A stretch of DNA of 8,612 nucleotides. Source: 2-01-FULL-39-28 sp964436165. GTDB taxonomy: Bacteria; Patescibacteriota; Minisyncoccia; 2-02-FULL-40-12; GWA2-44-9. Shown here one piece after another: positions 1 through 6,016 of this stretch (the first letter of the stretch is position 1; every line of letters starts with the position of its first letter). The notes under the pieces are model-generated. The model made no database searches, was not told the origin of the DNA, and saw nothing but the letters and a program-made list of their open reading frames with translations. The stretch is from positions 1-8,612 of the forward strand of contig CAYTBY010000035.1 in the NCBI GenBank assembly GCA_964436165.1, given 5' to 3'. The translations under genes were made by a program, and so were the position numbers.

Positions 1-12
1 CGCCAGCTGGCG
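1..12. repeat. Palindrome at the window edge inside lepA
   Basis: CGCCAGCTGGCG is a perfect 12-bp palindrome. The adjoining GGATTT on the right suggests a longer element whose other half would lie outside the window. On the minus strand it is read in frame as part of KGNPPAG, at a point where the LepA I recall from E. coli has a variable loop after YEV. It is probably one more in-gene palindromic insert, but truncation prevents measuring its arms. Confidence 0.5.
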
Positions 13-1171
13 GATTTCCTTTTAATTTTATTTCATATTCCACCGATGGCGTCGAAACGATCAAATTAAGGCCGAACTCTCTTTTTAAACGTTCGGAAAT
101 AATTTCAACATGAAGCATTCCCAAAAAACCAAGCCGAAATCCCCTACCCAAACCCGCAGAAGATTCCGGCTCGTAAGTCAGCGAAGCATCGGTCAGTTTT
201 AATTTGCCAAGAGCATCTTTAAGTTCATCATAGTCATCAGCATTCTCAGGAAAAAAACTTGCAAAAACCATCGGCTTCGGCTCTTTGTAACCCTCAAGTG
301 GTTGAAAACTCGACATATCGAAATTTCGAAATATCGTTAAGGTATCCCCCACTCGTATCAACCCCGGATCCTTAATCCCCGTCGCAATATAGCCGATTTC
401 TCCTGCCGAAATGCTTTCTGATGTTTTGAGGGCTGGTGAAAAATAGCCGACTTCAATAACATCGGCCTTAGCTCCGGTTGCATAAGCCAATATTTTTTCT
501 TCCCTTTTTAACGATCCGCTGAAAACTCTGACATAAGCGATCACGCCCTTATAGACATCAAAGGTTGAATCAAAAATAAGAGATTTTAACTGGTCCTCGC
601 CTAACAAAGGTGCCGCCTCCATATACGGAGGCGGCACCTTTGTAATGATTTCTTCGATAACTTTTTCAACATTGATCCCATTTTTAGCTGAAATCTCCTG
701 TATTTCTTCCTCCTCCACAGCCAAAAGATTAGATAATTCTTCTTTTATCTGGCTAGTTCTGGCATTTGGTAAATCAATCTTATTTATCACCGGGATTATC
801 TTTAATCCTTGAGCTTCAGCCAAATGCAAATTAGCCAGCGTCTGAGCCTGGATTCCCTTTGAAGCATCCACCAAAAGTATCGCCCCCTCAACTGCCGCCA
901 GCGACCGCGAAACTTCGTAAGAAAAATCCACATGGCCGGGAGTGTCAATTAAATTTAAAATGTATTCTAGGCCATCCACGTTATATTTCATCCTAACTGG
1001 CTGAAGTTTTATCGTTATTCCCCTCTCCCTCTCCAGCTCCATCTGATCCAAATACTGCTCCTGCATTTTTCTTTTCTCCACCGTTCCTGTCAATTCCAAA
1101 AACCTATCCGCTAGGGTAGATTTTCCGTGATCTATGTGAGCGATAATACAAAAGTTTCGAATGTTATTCAT
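1..1171 (-). CDS. lepA: Elongation factor 4 (LepA), N-terminal 390 residues, cut by window edge
   Basis: LepA is a ribosome-associated translational GTPase of the EF-G/EF-Tu superfamily, acting in the cytoplasm. My translation of the minus strand from the ATG at 1171 begins MNNIRNFCIIAHIDHGKST, the usual LepA start. The P-loop AHIDHGKS is at residues 11-18, the switch I region RERGITIKLQPVR at 48-60, DTPGH at 76-80 and the G4 motif NKID at 130-133. Domain II follows (IFDSTFDVYKG) and then domain III (ALGKLKLTDASLTYEPESS). The frame is still open at base 1; family members are about 600 residues, so roughly the last third is missing. Two palindromes lie inside the frame, at 604-643 and at the left edge. 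Compared with the E. coli sequence as I recall it, the stretch between PPP (about 180-182) and IFDS is about five residues longer. No Shine-Dalgarno precedes the ATG, and a -10 element lies 7 nt upstream. Identification is firm. Confidence 0.97.
   Translation of the reverse strand, partial: MNNIRNFCIIAHIDHGKSTLADRFLELTGTVEKRKMQEQYLDQMELERERGITIKLQPVRMKYNVDGLEYILNLIDTPGHVDFSYEVSRSLAAVEGAILLVDASKGIQAQTLANLHLAEAQGLKIIPVINKIDLPNARTSQIKEELSNLLAVEEEEIQEISAKNGINVEKVIEEIITKVPPPYMEAAPLLGEDQLKSLIFDSTFDVYKGVIAYVRVFSGSLKREEKILAYATGAKADVIEVGYFSPALKTSESISAGEIGYIATGIKDPGLIRVGDTLTIFRNFDMSSFQPLEGYKEPKPMVFASFFPENADDYDELKDALGKLKLTDASLTYEPESSAGLGRGFRLGFLGMLHVEIISERLKREFGLNLIVSTPSVEYEIKLKGNPPAG
604..643. repeat. 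Palindromic insert in lepA, 17-bp arms
   Basis: The left arm ACAAAGGTGCCGCCTCC (604-620) and its exact reverse complement (627-643) are separated by a 6-nt loop, ATATAC. In lepA it is translated as residues 177-190, TKVPPPYMEAAPLL, in the linker between the GTPase domain and domain II. The outer ends ACAAAGG and CCTTTGT resemble those of the palindrome at 1673-1707 and of the palindromes flanking the transposase. The symmetry is seen directly; origin as a mobile insert is inference. Confidence 0.85.
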
Positions 1172-1178
1172 GGGACGT

Positions 1179-1187
1179 ATTTTACCA
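1179..1187 (-). promoter_or_regulatory. Extended -10 promoter of lepA
   Basis: On the minus strand this reads TGGTAAAAT, an extended -10 element (TG, one base, then TAAAAT at 1184-1179). Only 7 nt separate the hexamer from the lepA ATG, so the predicted transcript starts at or just before the start codon. No convincing -35 is present at 16-18 bp, which extended -10 promoters can tolerate. Confidence 0.5.
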
Positions 1188-1206
1188 TATGTTAGAGTAG
1201 ATTTAG

Positions 1207-1227
1207 AATCCCGATCTTTTCGGGATT
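1207..1227. repeat. Intergenic hairpin upstream of lepA
   Basis: The arms AATCCCGA (1207-1214) and TCGGGATT (1220-1227) pair perfectly around a 5-nt loop. It sits in the 72-bp gap between the 80-aa gene and lepA. Neither strand has a T-run after it, so it is not a typical intrinsic terminator. It may be another palindromic element or an RNA-stabilising hairpin at the end of the DUF4012 transcript. Confidence 0.6.
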
Positions 1228-1243
1228 AGAATGTGAGATCTTC

Positions 1244-1486
1244 CTAGATTTTAGTTCCTTCCGATTCTAATTTTTTCCGACATTCTTCACACTCTTTTAA
1301 GTGTTGTTTTAACCCTGGGTACTCACGGACAATCTCCGGTTGATTGTCTAAATGTTCCAAAAGCCAGCCATCAAGATGCCGCCTTAAGGGCGACCTGATG
1401 ACGCTAAAGATCCTGCCGTAATCAGGTTTTCCGTTATCGTCTAAGTATCGGTGAGAGGAAAATATTTCTGATGTGGGTCTTTCCAT
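1244..1486 (-). CDS. 80-aa protein with H-x3-C-x2-C zinc-finger-like motif
   Basis: This small soluble protein has no membrane segment. Near its C-terminus HLKECEECRKKL gives H62-x3-C66-x2-C69, the spacing seen in the zf-HC2 zinc-binding domain of many anti-sigma factors, where a fourth ligand often lies further upstream; H12 and H37 are candidates here. The ATG lies 2 bp after the stop of the DUF4012 gene, with no Shine-Dalgarno, so it is probably the last gene of that unit and translated by coupling. No sigma factor gene is visible nearby and no membrane segment follows the motif, so a true anti-sigma role is unproven. It could equally be a small structural or nucleic-acid-binding zinc protein. 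I do not recognise a named family. That it is real is supported by the tight spacing and protein-like composition. Confidence 0.75.
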   Translation of the reverse strand: MERPTSEIFSSHRYLDDNGKPDYGRIFSVIRSPLRRHLDGWLLEHLDNQPEIVREYPGLKQHLKECEECRKKLESEGTKI

Positions 1487-1488
1487 TT

Positions 1489-4110
1489 TTACTTTAATTT
1501 AATTTTTATATTAAAATCTTTTTTAAGCACCTCGTCAACCAAATATAAGTCACCAATTCTGTTTAACTCAGGCACAGTCCCACCGATCGTGTAATCTTTC
1601 GAATCAGCTATCTTAAACTTAAAATTCTTCCAATCAAGTCCTGGCTGTTTCTGAAAATAAAAATTGTAGTCCAACAAGGGCATCTTGTCGGACAAGATGC
1701 CCTTGTTAAGCGGGACAGAATATTCAAATTCAATTTTCTTAGTTGTCTTTGGATTAGTTATCATCCAAAAACCAATCCCCTTTTTGCCTGACTCTTCAAA
1801 CATATCAACTCCAGGAAACCCGCTTGCATAAAAACCAGACTCAAACAAGGCCACGTCACGATCTTTTTCAAAACCGCCCTGCTTGTCCGCCGAAGCTTCA
1901 GCGAAGGAGGACGGGCCATAGCTTACGAGCGAATGAAAATCGGGCAGATCATTTCCGCTAAAACTTATTAACTCGGCATTCTCCGGAATAAGGACTCGGA
2001 CATAGGCTGGATTCTGGCGGTTATAAAATCCGTGTTCGTGGTCTCCGCCTTTGTGGTTTCGAGTTAAGGTAACTTTATGAATAACCCTCCCGCCTTCAAA
2101 TCGATTATCTATTTCGATTGCCGAATCAGTCACCACGTCCGTTTTAGAACCTTTAATGTTGGAGAAATTAACCGTTAGATAGTCAGTAACATCGGTCTTG
2201 ATCTCCCCGCCAAACCCCTCTTTAACCGAAAAATTTTCCAATTCCTTGTCGTTAAAATAAAAAAGAATGTCTTTCTCGTCGAGACCGGTCATCAAAACGT
2301 CAAAAATTTTCATCCACTTATCAGAGCCGGCAGAATATAATTTTGCCAGAAAACGGGGAGCAAAATCAACCACCACTTTTTTGGGCTGGTCACGGTTATT
2401 ACCGTATTCAACTTCCTCCTGGATACTCTCGACAAAATTATCAGCGGTTAGAGTTAGACCATATTCAGGCATCTGAACAGATCCAACAACCGCTAACATT
2501 CCCGAGATAACATCCGGATTAAGAGCTACCACGCCGTCTACTTTATACCCCGCTTCTTCGGCAAAAAATGACATTGCCTTTTTGGCCGACATCGGAAAAT
2601 CAATAAACCAAGATGAATCCCTCATCCCCAAAGTGGGAGTAATGTGCTGAAGCTGTTTCGGCGGAATGATATTGCGCTTCAACTGACCGTCGAGATTATA
2701 AACGTCATCAACAAAAAAATCGTTGAGTCCCCCGCCGGCAAAAGAAACCACGCCGTAAGTCCCGGGGAATCCGCCTGTCGGCCTTAACTCGCTGTTGTTA
2801 TTGAAGAGGAGAAGGTACTTTTTCGGCTCATCTATTCCAACCACGCCCTCGAGAAAATCCGTGTATTCAACGGCCTTGTTAAGATATTCTTCCAAAAGAG
2901 GAAGTTTATCTTTGAAATCGCCGAAACTTTCTTTTTTATCTTCCGGCACAACCGACTCGTCAATATCAGCAATGAGAGCTTTGGCTTTTTGAAAATTTTT
3001 ATTTGACAGAATAATGGCATCTTTGATCTGGTTTATTATTTTAAGCGGCTTGGCGCTGTTTTTGTCAGCTGGATTCAATATCGAGCCGGTCTGGGAAAGA
3101 AGAGCCAGGGCTTTAGACATTGCTTCGCCAGATTGGGCTATTAATTTTCCGGCTTCAACCATGTCTTTGGCTGACTTGATTTTGTTTGTCCCCGGAAAAA
3201 TTCCGGCCAGTCCCGCTCCCATAAAATTCATCGTCTGGCTTATTTGCGAAAGTTCCCGGTACGATTTGCCGAAGTTTTCGGCCGCATCGCTAAAATTAAA
3301 TTCTTTTAAGTCTCCGCCTGCTTCTTCCAGATTTTGAAAAGCTAAAATACCATCCCGCACAAGTTCATTTTTAAGGCTAAAGCCGTAAATAACTGCACCG
3401 ATCATAATTAAAAGAATAAACCACCCGCCAGTTCGGCGTTTTTTAGGAGAATCGGCAAAATTAAGCGACTTTTTATTTATCTGAAAACTTTTGCTGACAA
3501 ACTCAACCTTCGGAAGTTTCTCAATCTGCTTCTCGGTTGGTTTATTATAAAAATCTTCCACTGCGCTTTCTATCCTTTCTTCTTTGATAATCCTTGCTTC
3601 GCTCGTCTTGACTATATTTTCATGTTTAGGAGTTGAACTCCTAAACATAGGGGTTCCAACTCTTGGCCTAACCGACGATGGCATAAACGCCGCCCTGGCT
3701 ACAATCGGCTCTCTTATTTTTGCCAATATATCGTCATAAAACCCCTCTTTCTCATATACGGAAGTTGAACTTCCATATATTGGAGCCTTTATATATGGAA
3801 GTTCAACTTCCATATATTTCCCAACCACCGCTCCAATACTGGCCAGCTCAACCAATGGCTCATTGACTTCGTTAAGCACCGCCTCTAGTTGTTCCCTGAC
3901 TATTACCTTCGGATCAACGTTAATAACATCTGAAACCAGCTTATCCAATCCATTTCCCCAGGCTTTTTCAATATATGGAAGTTCAACTTCCATATATTTC
4001 TCCGCTTTAGGAGGTTGAACCTCGCTTCGAGGTTCAACCTCAACACCTTCTCGTCCCACTGCCGAGGCTGGAATTATATCAAACATCATCTTCTTGTACT
4101 TTGGATTCAT
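1489..4110 (-). CDS. DUF4012-domain membrane-anchored protein with palindromic inserts
   Basis: At 873 residues this is the largest gene in the window. Residues 1-225 form a charged, low-conservation region, probably cytoplasmic, ending in KKRR (about 223-226). One membrane helix follows (about 229-245, FILLIMIGAVIYGF), then a helical region (250-425), then the DUF4012 domain with its hallmark NNNSELRPTGGFPGTYG at 437-453. The bulk should face outward. DUF4012 proteins are common in CPR bacteria and Actinobacteria; their biochemical role is unknown to me, and a surface or envelope function is only inferred. The gene contains seven palindromes, all translated without stops: five in the cytoplasmic segment (residues 24-34, 38-47, 98-107, 111-119, 155-163) and two in the outer part (about 733-743 and 802-813). 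The peptide KYMEVELPYI therefore occurs twice. It starts 9 bp after the 164-aa gene and is followed 2 bp later by the 80-aa gene. Confidence 0.92.
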   Translation of the reverse strand: MNPKYKKMMFDIIPASAVGREGVEVEPRSEVQPPKAEKYMEVELPYIEKAWGNGLDKLVSDVINVDPKVIVREQLEAVLNEVNEPLVELASIGAVVGKYMEVELPYIKAPIYGSSTSVYEKEGFYDDILAKIREPIVARAAFMPSSVRPRVGTPMFRSSTPKHENIVKTSEARIIKEERIESAVEDFYNKPTEKQIEKLPKVEFVSKSFQINKKSLNFADSPKKRRTGGWFILLIMIGAVIYGFSLKNELVRDGILAFQNLEEAGGDLKEFNFSDAAENFGKSYRELSQISQTMNFMGAGLAGIFPGTNKIKSAKDMVEAGKLIAQSGEAMSKALALLSQTGSILNPADKNSAKPLKIINQIKDAIILSNKNFQKAKALIADIDESVVPEDKKESFGDFKDKLPLLEEYLNKAVEYTDFLEGVVGIDEPKKYLLLFNNNSELRPTGGFPGTYGVVSFAGGGLNDFFVDDVYNLDGQLKRNIIPPKQLQHITPTLGMRDSSWFIDFPMSAKKAMSFFAEEAGYKVDGVVALNPDVISGMLAVVGSVQMPEYGLTLTADNFVESIQEEVEYGNNRDQPKKVVVDFAPRFLAKLYSAGSDKWMKIFDVLMTGLDEKDILFYFNDKELENFSVKEGFGGEIKTDVTDYLTVNFSNIKGSKTDVVTDSAIEIDNRFEGGRVIHKVTLTRNHKGGDHEHGFYNRQNPAYVRVLIPENAELISFSGNDLPDFHSLVSYGPSSFAEASADKQGGFEKDRDVALFESGFYASGFPGVDMFEESGKKGIGFWMITNPKTTKKIEFEYSVPLNKGILSDKMPLLDYNFYFQKQPGLDWKNFKFKIADSKDYTIGGTVPELNRIGDLYLVDEVLKKDFNIKIKLK
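1673..1707. repeat. Palindromic insert, 17-bp arms, in DUF4012 gene
   Basis: The left arm AACAAGGGCATCTTGTC (1673-1689) pairs perfectly with 1691-1707 around a single G. It is read in frame as NKGILSDKMPLL (residues 802-813) in the predicted extracellular C-terminal part. Its ends ACAAGGGC and GCCCTTGT are the same as those of the palindromes at 7792-7808 and 8514-8551 beside the transposase gene, while the inner part differs but remains self-complementary. Confidence 0.88.
1884..1912. repeat. FAEASADK-type palindromic element in DUF4012 gene
   Basis: This is an imperfect inverted repeat around GAAGCTTC. Its minus-strand translation is PSSFAEASADKQGG (around residues 731-744). From memory, SFAEASADK-like peptides recur in unrelated Parcubacteria proteins, which suggests a dispersed coding repeat; I cannot verify this here. 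The symmetry is weaker than in the other elements (GTCC/GGAC ends, CTTC/GAAG inside). Confidence 0.6.
3622..3648. repeat. GTTSAAC-core palindrome, copy 1 (13-bp arms)
   Basis: The arms ATGTTTAGGAGTT (3622-3634) and 3636-3648 pair perfectly around one G. It is translated as MFRSSTPKH (residues 155-163). It has the same 27-nt length and AGTT-S-AACT centre as the elements at 3754, 3791 and 3971, but a different outer arm that is still fully self-complementary. Confidence 0.85.
3754..3780. repeat. GTTSAAC-core palindrome, copy 2 (one arm mismatch)
   Basis: This has the same arms as the elements at 3791 and 3971 except that C3759 breaks one pair, and its central base is G, meaning reversed orientation. 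It is translated in a different frame from those copies, giving IYGSSTSVY (residues 111-119). It lies only 10 bp from the next copy. Confidence 0.85.
3791..3817. repeat. GTTSAAC-core palindrome, copy 3 (perfect 13-bp arms)
   Basis: The arm ATATATGGAAGTT, a central C, then its exact reverse complement. It is translated as KYMEVELPYI (residues 98-107). Together with the following TTC it is identical over 30 nt to the element at 3971-4000. Confidence 0.9.
3970..3998. repeat. GTTSAAC-core palindrome, copy 4 (14-bp arms)
   Basis: This carries the same 27-nt palindrome as at 3791-3817, extended by one more A/T pair. It is translated as KYMEVELPYI (residues 38-47), so the peptide is duplicated 60 residues apart. 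The flanking sequences of the two copies differ outside the 30-nt identity, which argues for separate insertions rather than a duplicated segment. Confidence 0.9.
4011..4041. repeat. GTTSAAC-core double palindrome, copy 5 (14-bp arms)
   Basis: The arms GAGGTTGAACCTCG (4011-4024) and 4028-4041 pair perfectly around CTT. Each arm is itself palindromic around GGTTSAACC, so this resembles two of the short elements placed head to head. It is translated as EVEPRSEVQPP (residues 24-34), 12 bp from copy 4. Confidence 0.85.
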
Positions 4111-4119
4111 GATCTAAAC

Positions 4120-4614
4120 TTATTGAGGCACGGATGGAGCTTGAGACGACAAAACCGGCTGATTGCCGAGATTAATCGGAGCGACGTTGACTATTTTATT
4201 AGCCACCGGATCGTAGAGGATGGCTTTCTTGGCGTTAGTGTAAATAAGAACTTTATCGCCGATTTTTGCTCCGGTAAAAAAGGGCTGGCCCTTCAGGGCA
4301 TTTAGATCTGTAACCGTAGCTACAGTCGGTTCTTCATCACCTGGCAGAACCATCAACTGTCCGACCCGCTTAATAACGCTATTTGCCTCATTTTCCATCC
4401 TTTGACTCTCGGTATTAACCGTGGCTTCTCGATCCATGGTTCTAATCTGATACCAAAAATAACCGGCCAAGCCGGCCACAACAACCAAGGCCGCCGAAAG
4501 AGTAACCACCACCCGATAACTCCCATCTCTTACCGGCCCGCCTGGTAAATTCAAGCCCGGTTCTAGATTATTTTGTTTATTATTAAATACCTTCAACATG
4601 CTCAATATATTCAT
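4120..4614 (-). CDS. 164-aa single-pass membrane protein
   Basis: The N-terminus (1-32) is polar with a Gly/Pro-rich patch (PGLNLPGGP). One membrane helix spans about 33-55 (VVVTLSAALVVVAGLAGYFW), followed by a short heptad-like helical stretch and a small globular domain containing VTDLNALKGQPFF and GDKVLIYTNAKKAILYDP (residues about 102-134). The tail is low-complexity (SSQAPSVPQ). The outer domain pattern, GDKVLIY followed by AILYDPVANKIVNVAPIN, is one I associate with uncharacterised CPR proteins near DUF4012 genes, but I know no function. A TATAAT box lies 7 nt before its ATG, so it probably opens the three-gene unit with the DUF4012 and 80-aa genes. The gap to the DUF4012 ATG is 9 bp. 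An envelope-associated partner of the DUF4012 protein is a guess from context only. Confidence 0.85.
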   Translation of the reverse strand: MNILSMLKVFNNKQNNLEPGLNLPGGPVRDGSYRVVVTLSAALVVVAGLAGYFWYQIRTMDREATVNTESQRMENEANSVIKRVGQLMVLPGDEEPTVATVTDLNALKGQPFFTGAKIGDKVLIYTNAKKAILYDPVANKIVNVAPINLGNQPVLSSQAPSVPQ

Positions 4615-4621
4615 ATCTATA

Positions 4622-4651
4622 ATTATACTAAATTTATTTAAAAAACTTTAA
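4622..4651 (-). promoter_or_regulatory. Predicted promoter of the DUF4012 unit
   Basis: A perfect TATAAT (minus strand, 4627-4622) lies 7 nt before the ATG at 4614. A weak -35, TTAAAG (4651-4646), is 18 bp further upstream and overlaps the end of the preceding gene. The predicted start point falls at the ATG, so the message would be leaderless. No Shine-Dalgarno is present. Confidence 0.5.
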
Positions 4652-5305
4652 TGACAACATGATGTTATCAAAAACGTCTATACTATTCCCTGGCATGTCT
4701 TCCGCTAACGGCTTCTCTTCCCAATGGAAAACTAAGAGATAATCGGCGCCGTCTATTTTTATGGCCGGGCCGACGAATATTTTGACCCGGCCAGCGCTCT
4801 CTCCACCATATGTGCCGTAGTCAACCAGGTCGTATCTTTTAAAATCTCGGCCATCTATCTGGCCAGTAGAATCCGGGTTTATTCTTTTGCTTGTCTCTAT
4901 CTGATAACCAAGCTCGGTCTGGTAAAAAATCTCAGCTAACACCAAATCAAAAAAAATCGGAGCCTTGGCCGTAAAAAGATTATAATGCTGGATTTTCTGA
5001 GGACTGAAATACTGGCCGTCGTTATACCAATCGGCCGGATATTGAAATGTGAATTTATCGCTAATATCAGCGCTCCCATGGAAACTGTCAAAAGTAAATG
5101 TCTTAAGGCCATCTTTGATTTCGTTATTGTTCGGGGCGGGACTAGGCGTAGGCGTAACCCCATCCGCAATTAAAACCGGCAGCGGTATTTTTAATATTTC
5201 TTTATTCTCCGTCTGTTTTTGAAAAAACACAAAATAGCCGGCTATTCCAGCAATCACTAGAAACAAAGATGCGAGAATTAATTTTTTAAACAGTTTATTT
5301 CTCAT
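4634..5305 (-). CDS. 223-aa membrane-anchored extracellular protein, PsbP-like fold suspected
   Basis: The N-terminus MRNKLFKKLI plus a hydrophobic helix (about 10-28) forms a signal anchor; there is no lipobox cysteine. A Thr/Pro linker (TPTPSPAPNN, 51-60) leads to one outer domain. The domain begins with KFTFQYPADWY (84-94), typical of small PsbP/PsbP-like extracytoplasmic domains, and ends with FDNIMLSLKF, also usual there. I infer a small alpha/beta outer domain; the ligand is unknown. The start overlaps the 3' end of abiEii by 11 bp, which suggests co-transcription with the toxin-antitoxin genes, although it has no evident role in such a system. The alternative is a housekeeping envelope gene that a toxin-antitoxin unit landed beside. 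The stop lies 19 bp before the next gene. No palindromic insert is present. Confidence 0.82.
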   Translation of the reverse strand: MRNKLFKKLILASLFLVIAGIAGYFVFFQKQTENKEILKIPLPVLIADGVTPTPSPAPNNNEIKDGLKTFTFDSFHGSADISDKFTFQYPADWYNDGQYFSPQKIQHYNLFTAKAPIFFDLVLAEIFYQTELGYQIETSKRINPDSTGQIDGRDFKRYDLVDYGTYGGESAGRVKIFVGPAIKIDGADYLLVFHWEEKPLAEDMPGNSIDVFDNIMLSLKFFK

Positions 5306-5990
5306 TTTCCAATCTCAACTTCAAAAGAAATATCGTGTCTGTCCGAAGCTTTGCCCTCGCCCAGTCCCTTTGAGAATCAATAAGCAATTCGCCAAGACCA
5401 TCGAGGATATGTTTGTTGTCCATCTTTTCTAGCAGTTCGATACATTTAATTAATACCTCCTTGAACGGCATCTGTGCCCGTTGTTCAACAATGTTTCTGT
5501 TAATTTCCCAATCTTTTTTTGAAAAAAAATAAACATCAAAAATATCTCGGCTGGTTTTACCGACTCTTTCCAACATCGCCATCAACTTATTGGCAAACAT
5601 GTCCTCCTCTACCATCACCAGCATGGAAATGCCGAGCAAGGTTTTAACTTCATATCGAGAACCTGAATTTCTACGGCTTACTTCAACTTTTATTTTTTGA
5701 GCTCCGAGACTATACGAAATAACACTGACTAAATTAAATCGCTTAATCCGAGAATCAACAATCGTTCCGTAGTTCGCTGTAATTTTCTGAAGTTTTTCGA
5801 ATACCTCAACTTCTCTATTTTCATCTAGCAGATCGAAGTCGAGATCAACTGAACTACGATTAAGATCATAAAATAAAAGCGCTGCCGTACCTCCTTTGAA
5901 GCCTAGATGAGGAGAAAGGGATGTATCCGAATAAATATCTTTCAAGATCTGAAGCAATATATTTTTATGTCTGTCGTAATTTAACGTCAT
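5295..5990 (-). CDS. abiEii: AbiEii-type nucleotidyltransferase toxin
   Basis: AbiEii proteins (type IV toxin-antitoxin, PF08843 group) are DNA polymerase beta-fold nucleotidyltransferases that use NTP and stop growth when not counteracted by AbiEi; some act in phage abortive infection. Visible here: the LGFKGGTAALLF motif (GGT at 33-35), then the metal-binding VDLDFDLL (D49, D51, D53), a likely third acidic position in KVEVSRR (E103), and the C-terminal signature EEDMFANKLMAML (128-140) with RDIFDVYFF (148-156). At 231 residues it is complete but shorter than the roughly 300-residue lactococcal type. It follows the AbiEi gene after 26 bp, with no obvious ribosome site. All key residues look intact, so it should be an active enzyme. 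Its target molecule cannot be read from the sequence. Confidence 0.9.
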   Translation of the reverse strand: MTLNYDRHKNILLQILKDIYSDTSLSPHLGFKGGTAALLFYDLNRSSVDLDFDLLDENREVEVFEKLQKITANYGTIVDSRIKRFNLVSVISYSLGAQKIKVEVSRRNSGSRYEVKTLLGISMLVMVEEDMFANKLMAMLERVGKTSRDIFDVYFFSKKDWEINRNIVEQRAQMPFKEVLIKCIELLEKMDNKHILDGLGELLIDSQRDWARAKLRTDTIFLLKLRLENEK

Positions 5991-6016
5991 ACTATTATTT
6001 TTACTATTTATAGAAC

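Noticed and set aside
67..96. Inverted repeat CCGAAC/GTTCGG in lepA
   Set aside because: The arms are only 6 bp with a 13-nt loop, and the encoded residues match normal LepA sequence, so chance is sufficient.
1207..1227. Terminator of the DUF4012 unit
   Set aside because: The 8-bp hairpin has no following T-run on the minus strand, so it is listed only as a hairpin.
3014..3337. Open frame of 107 codons on the plus strand
   Set aside because: It lies wholly inside the DUF4012 gene, which has clear family motifs. The other plus-strand frames at 2267-2476, 2795-2992, 4015-4305, 4985-5173, 7045-7245 and 7472-7696 are likewise shadows of minus-strand genes without protein-family features.
3622..4041. 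CRISPR array
   Set aside because: Repeats are palindromic and unevenly spaced, with gaps from about 10 to over 150 bp. They are translated within a gene, and no cas genes are present.
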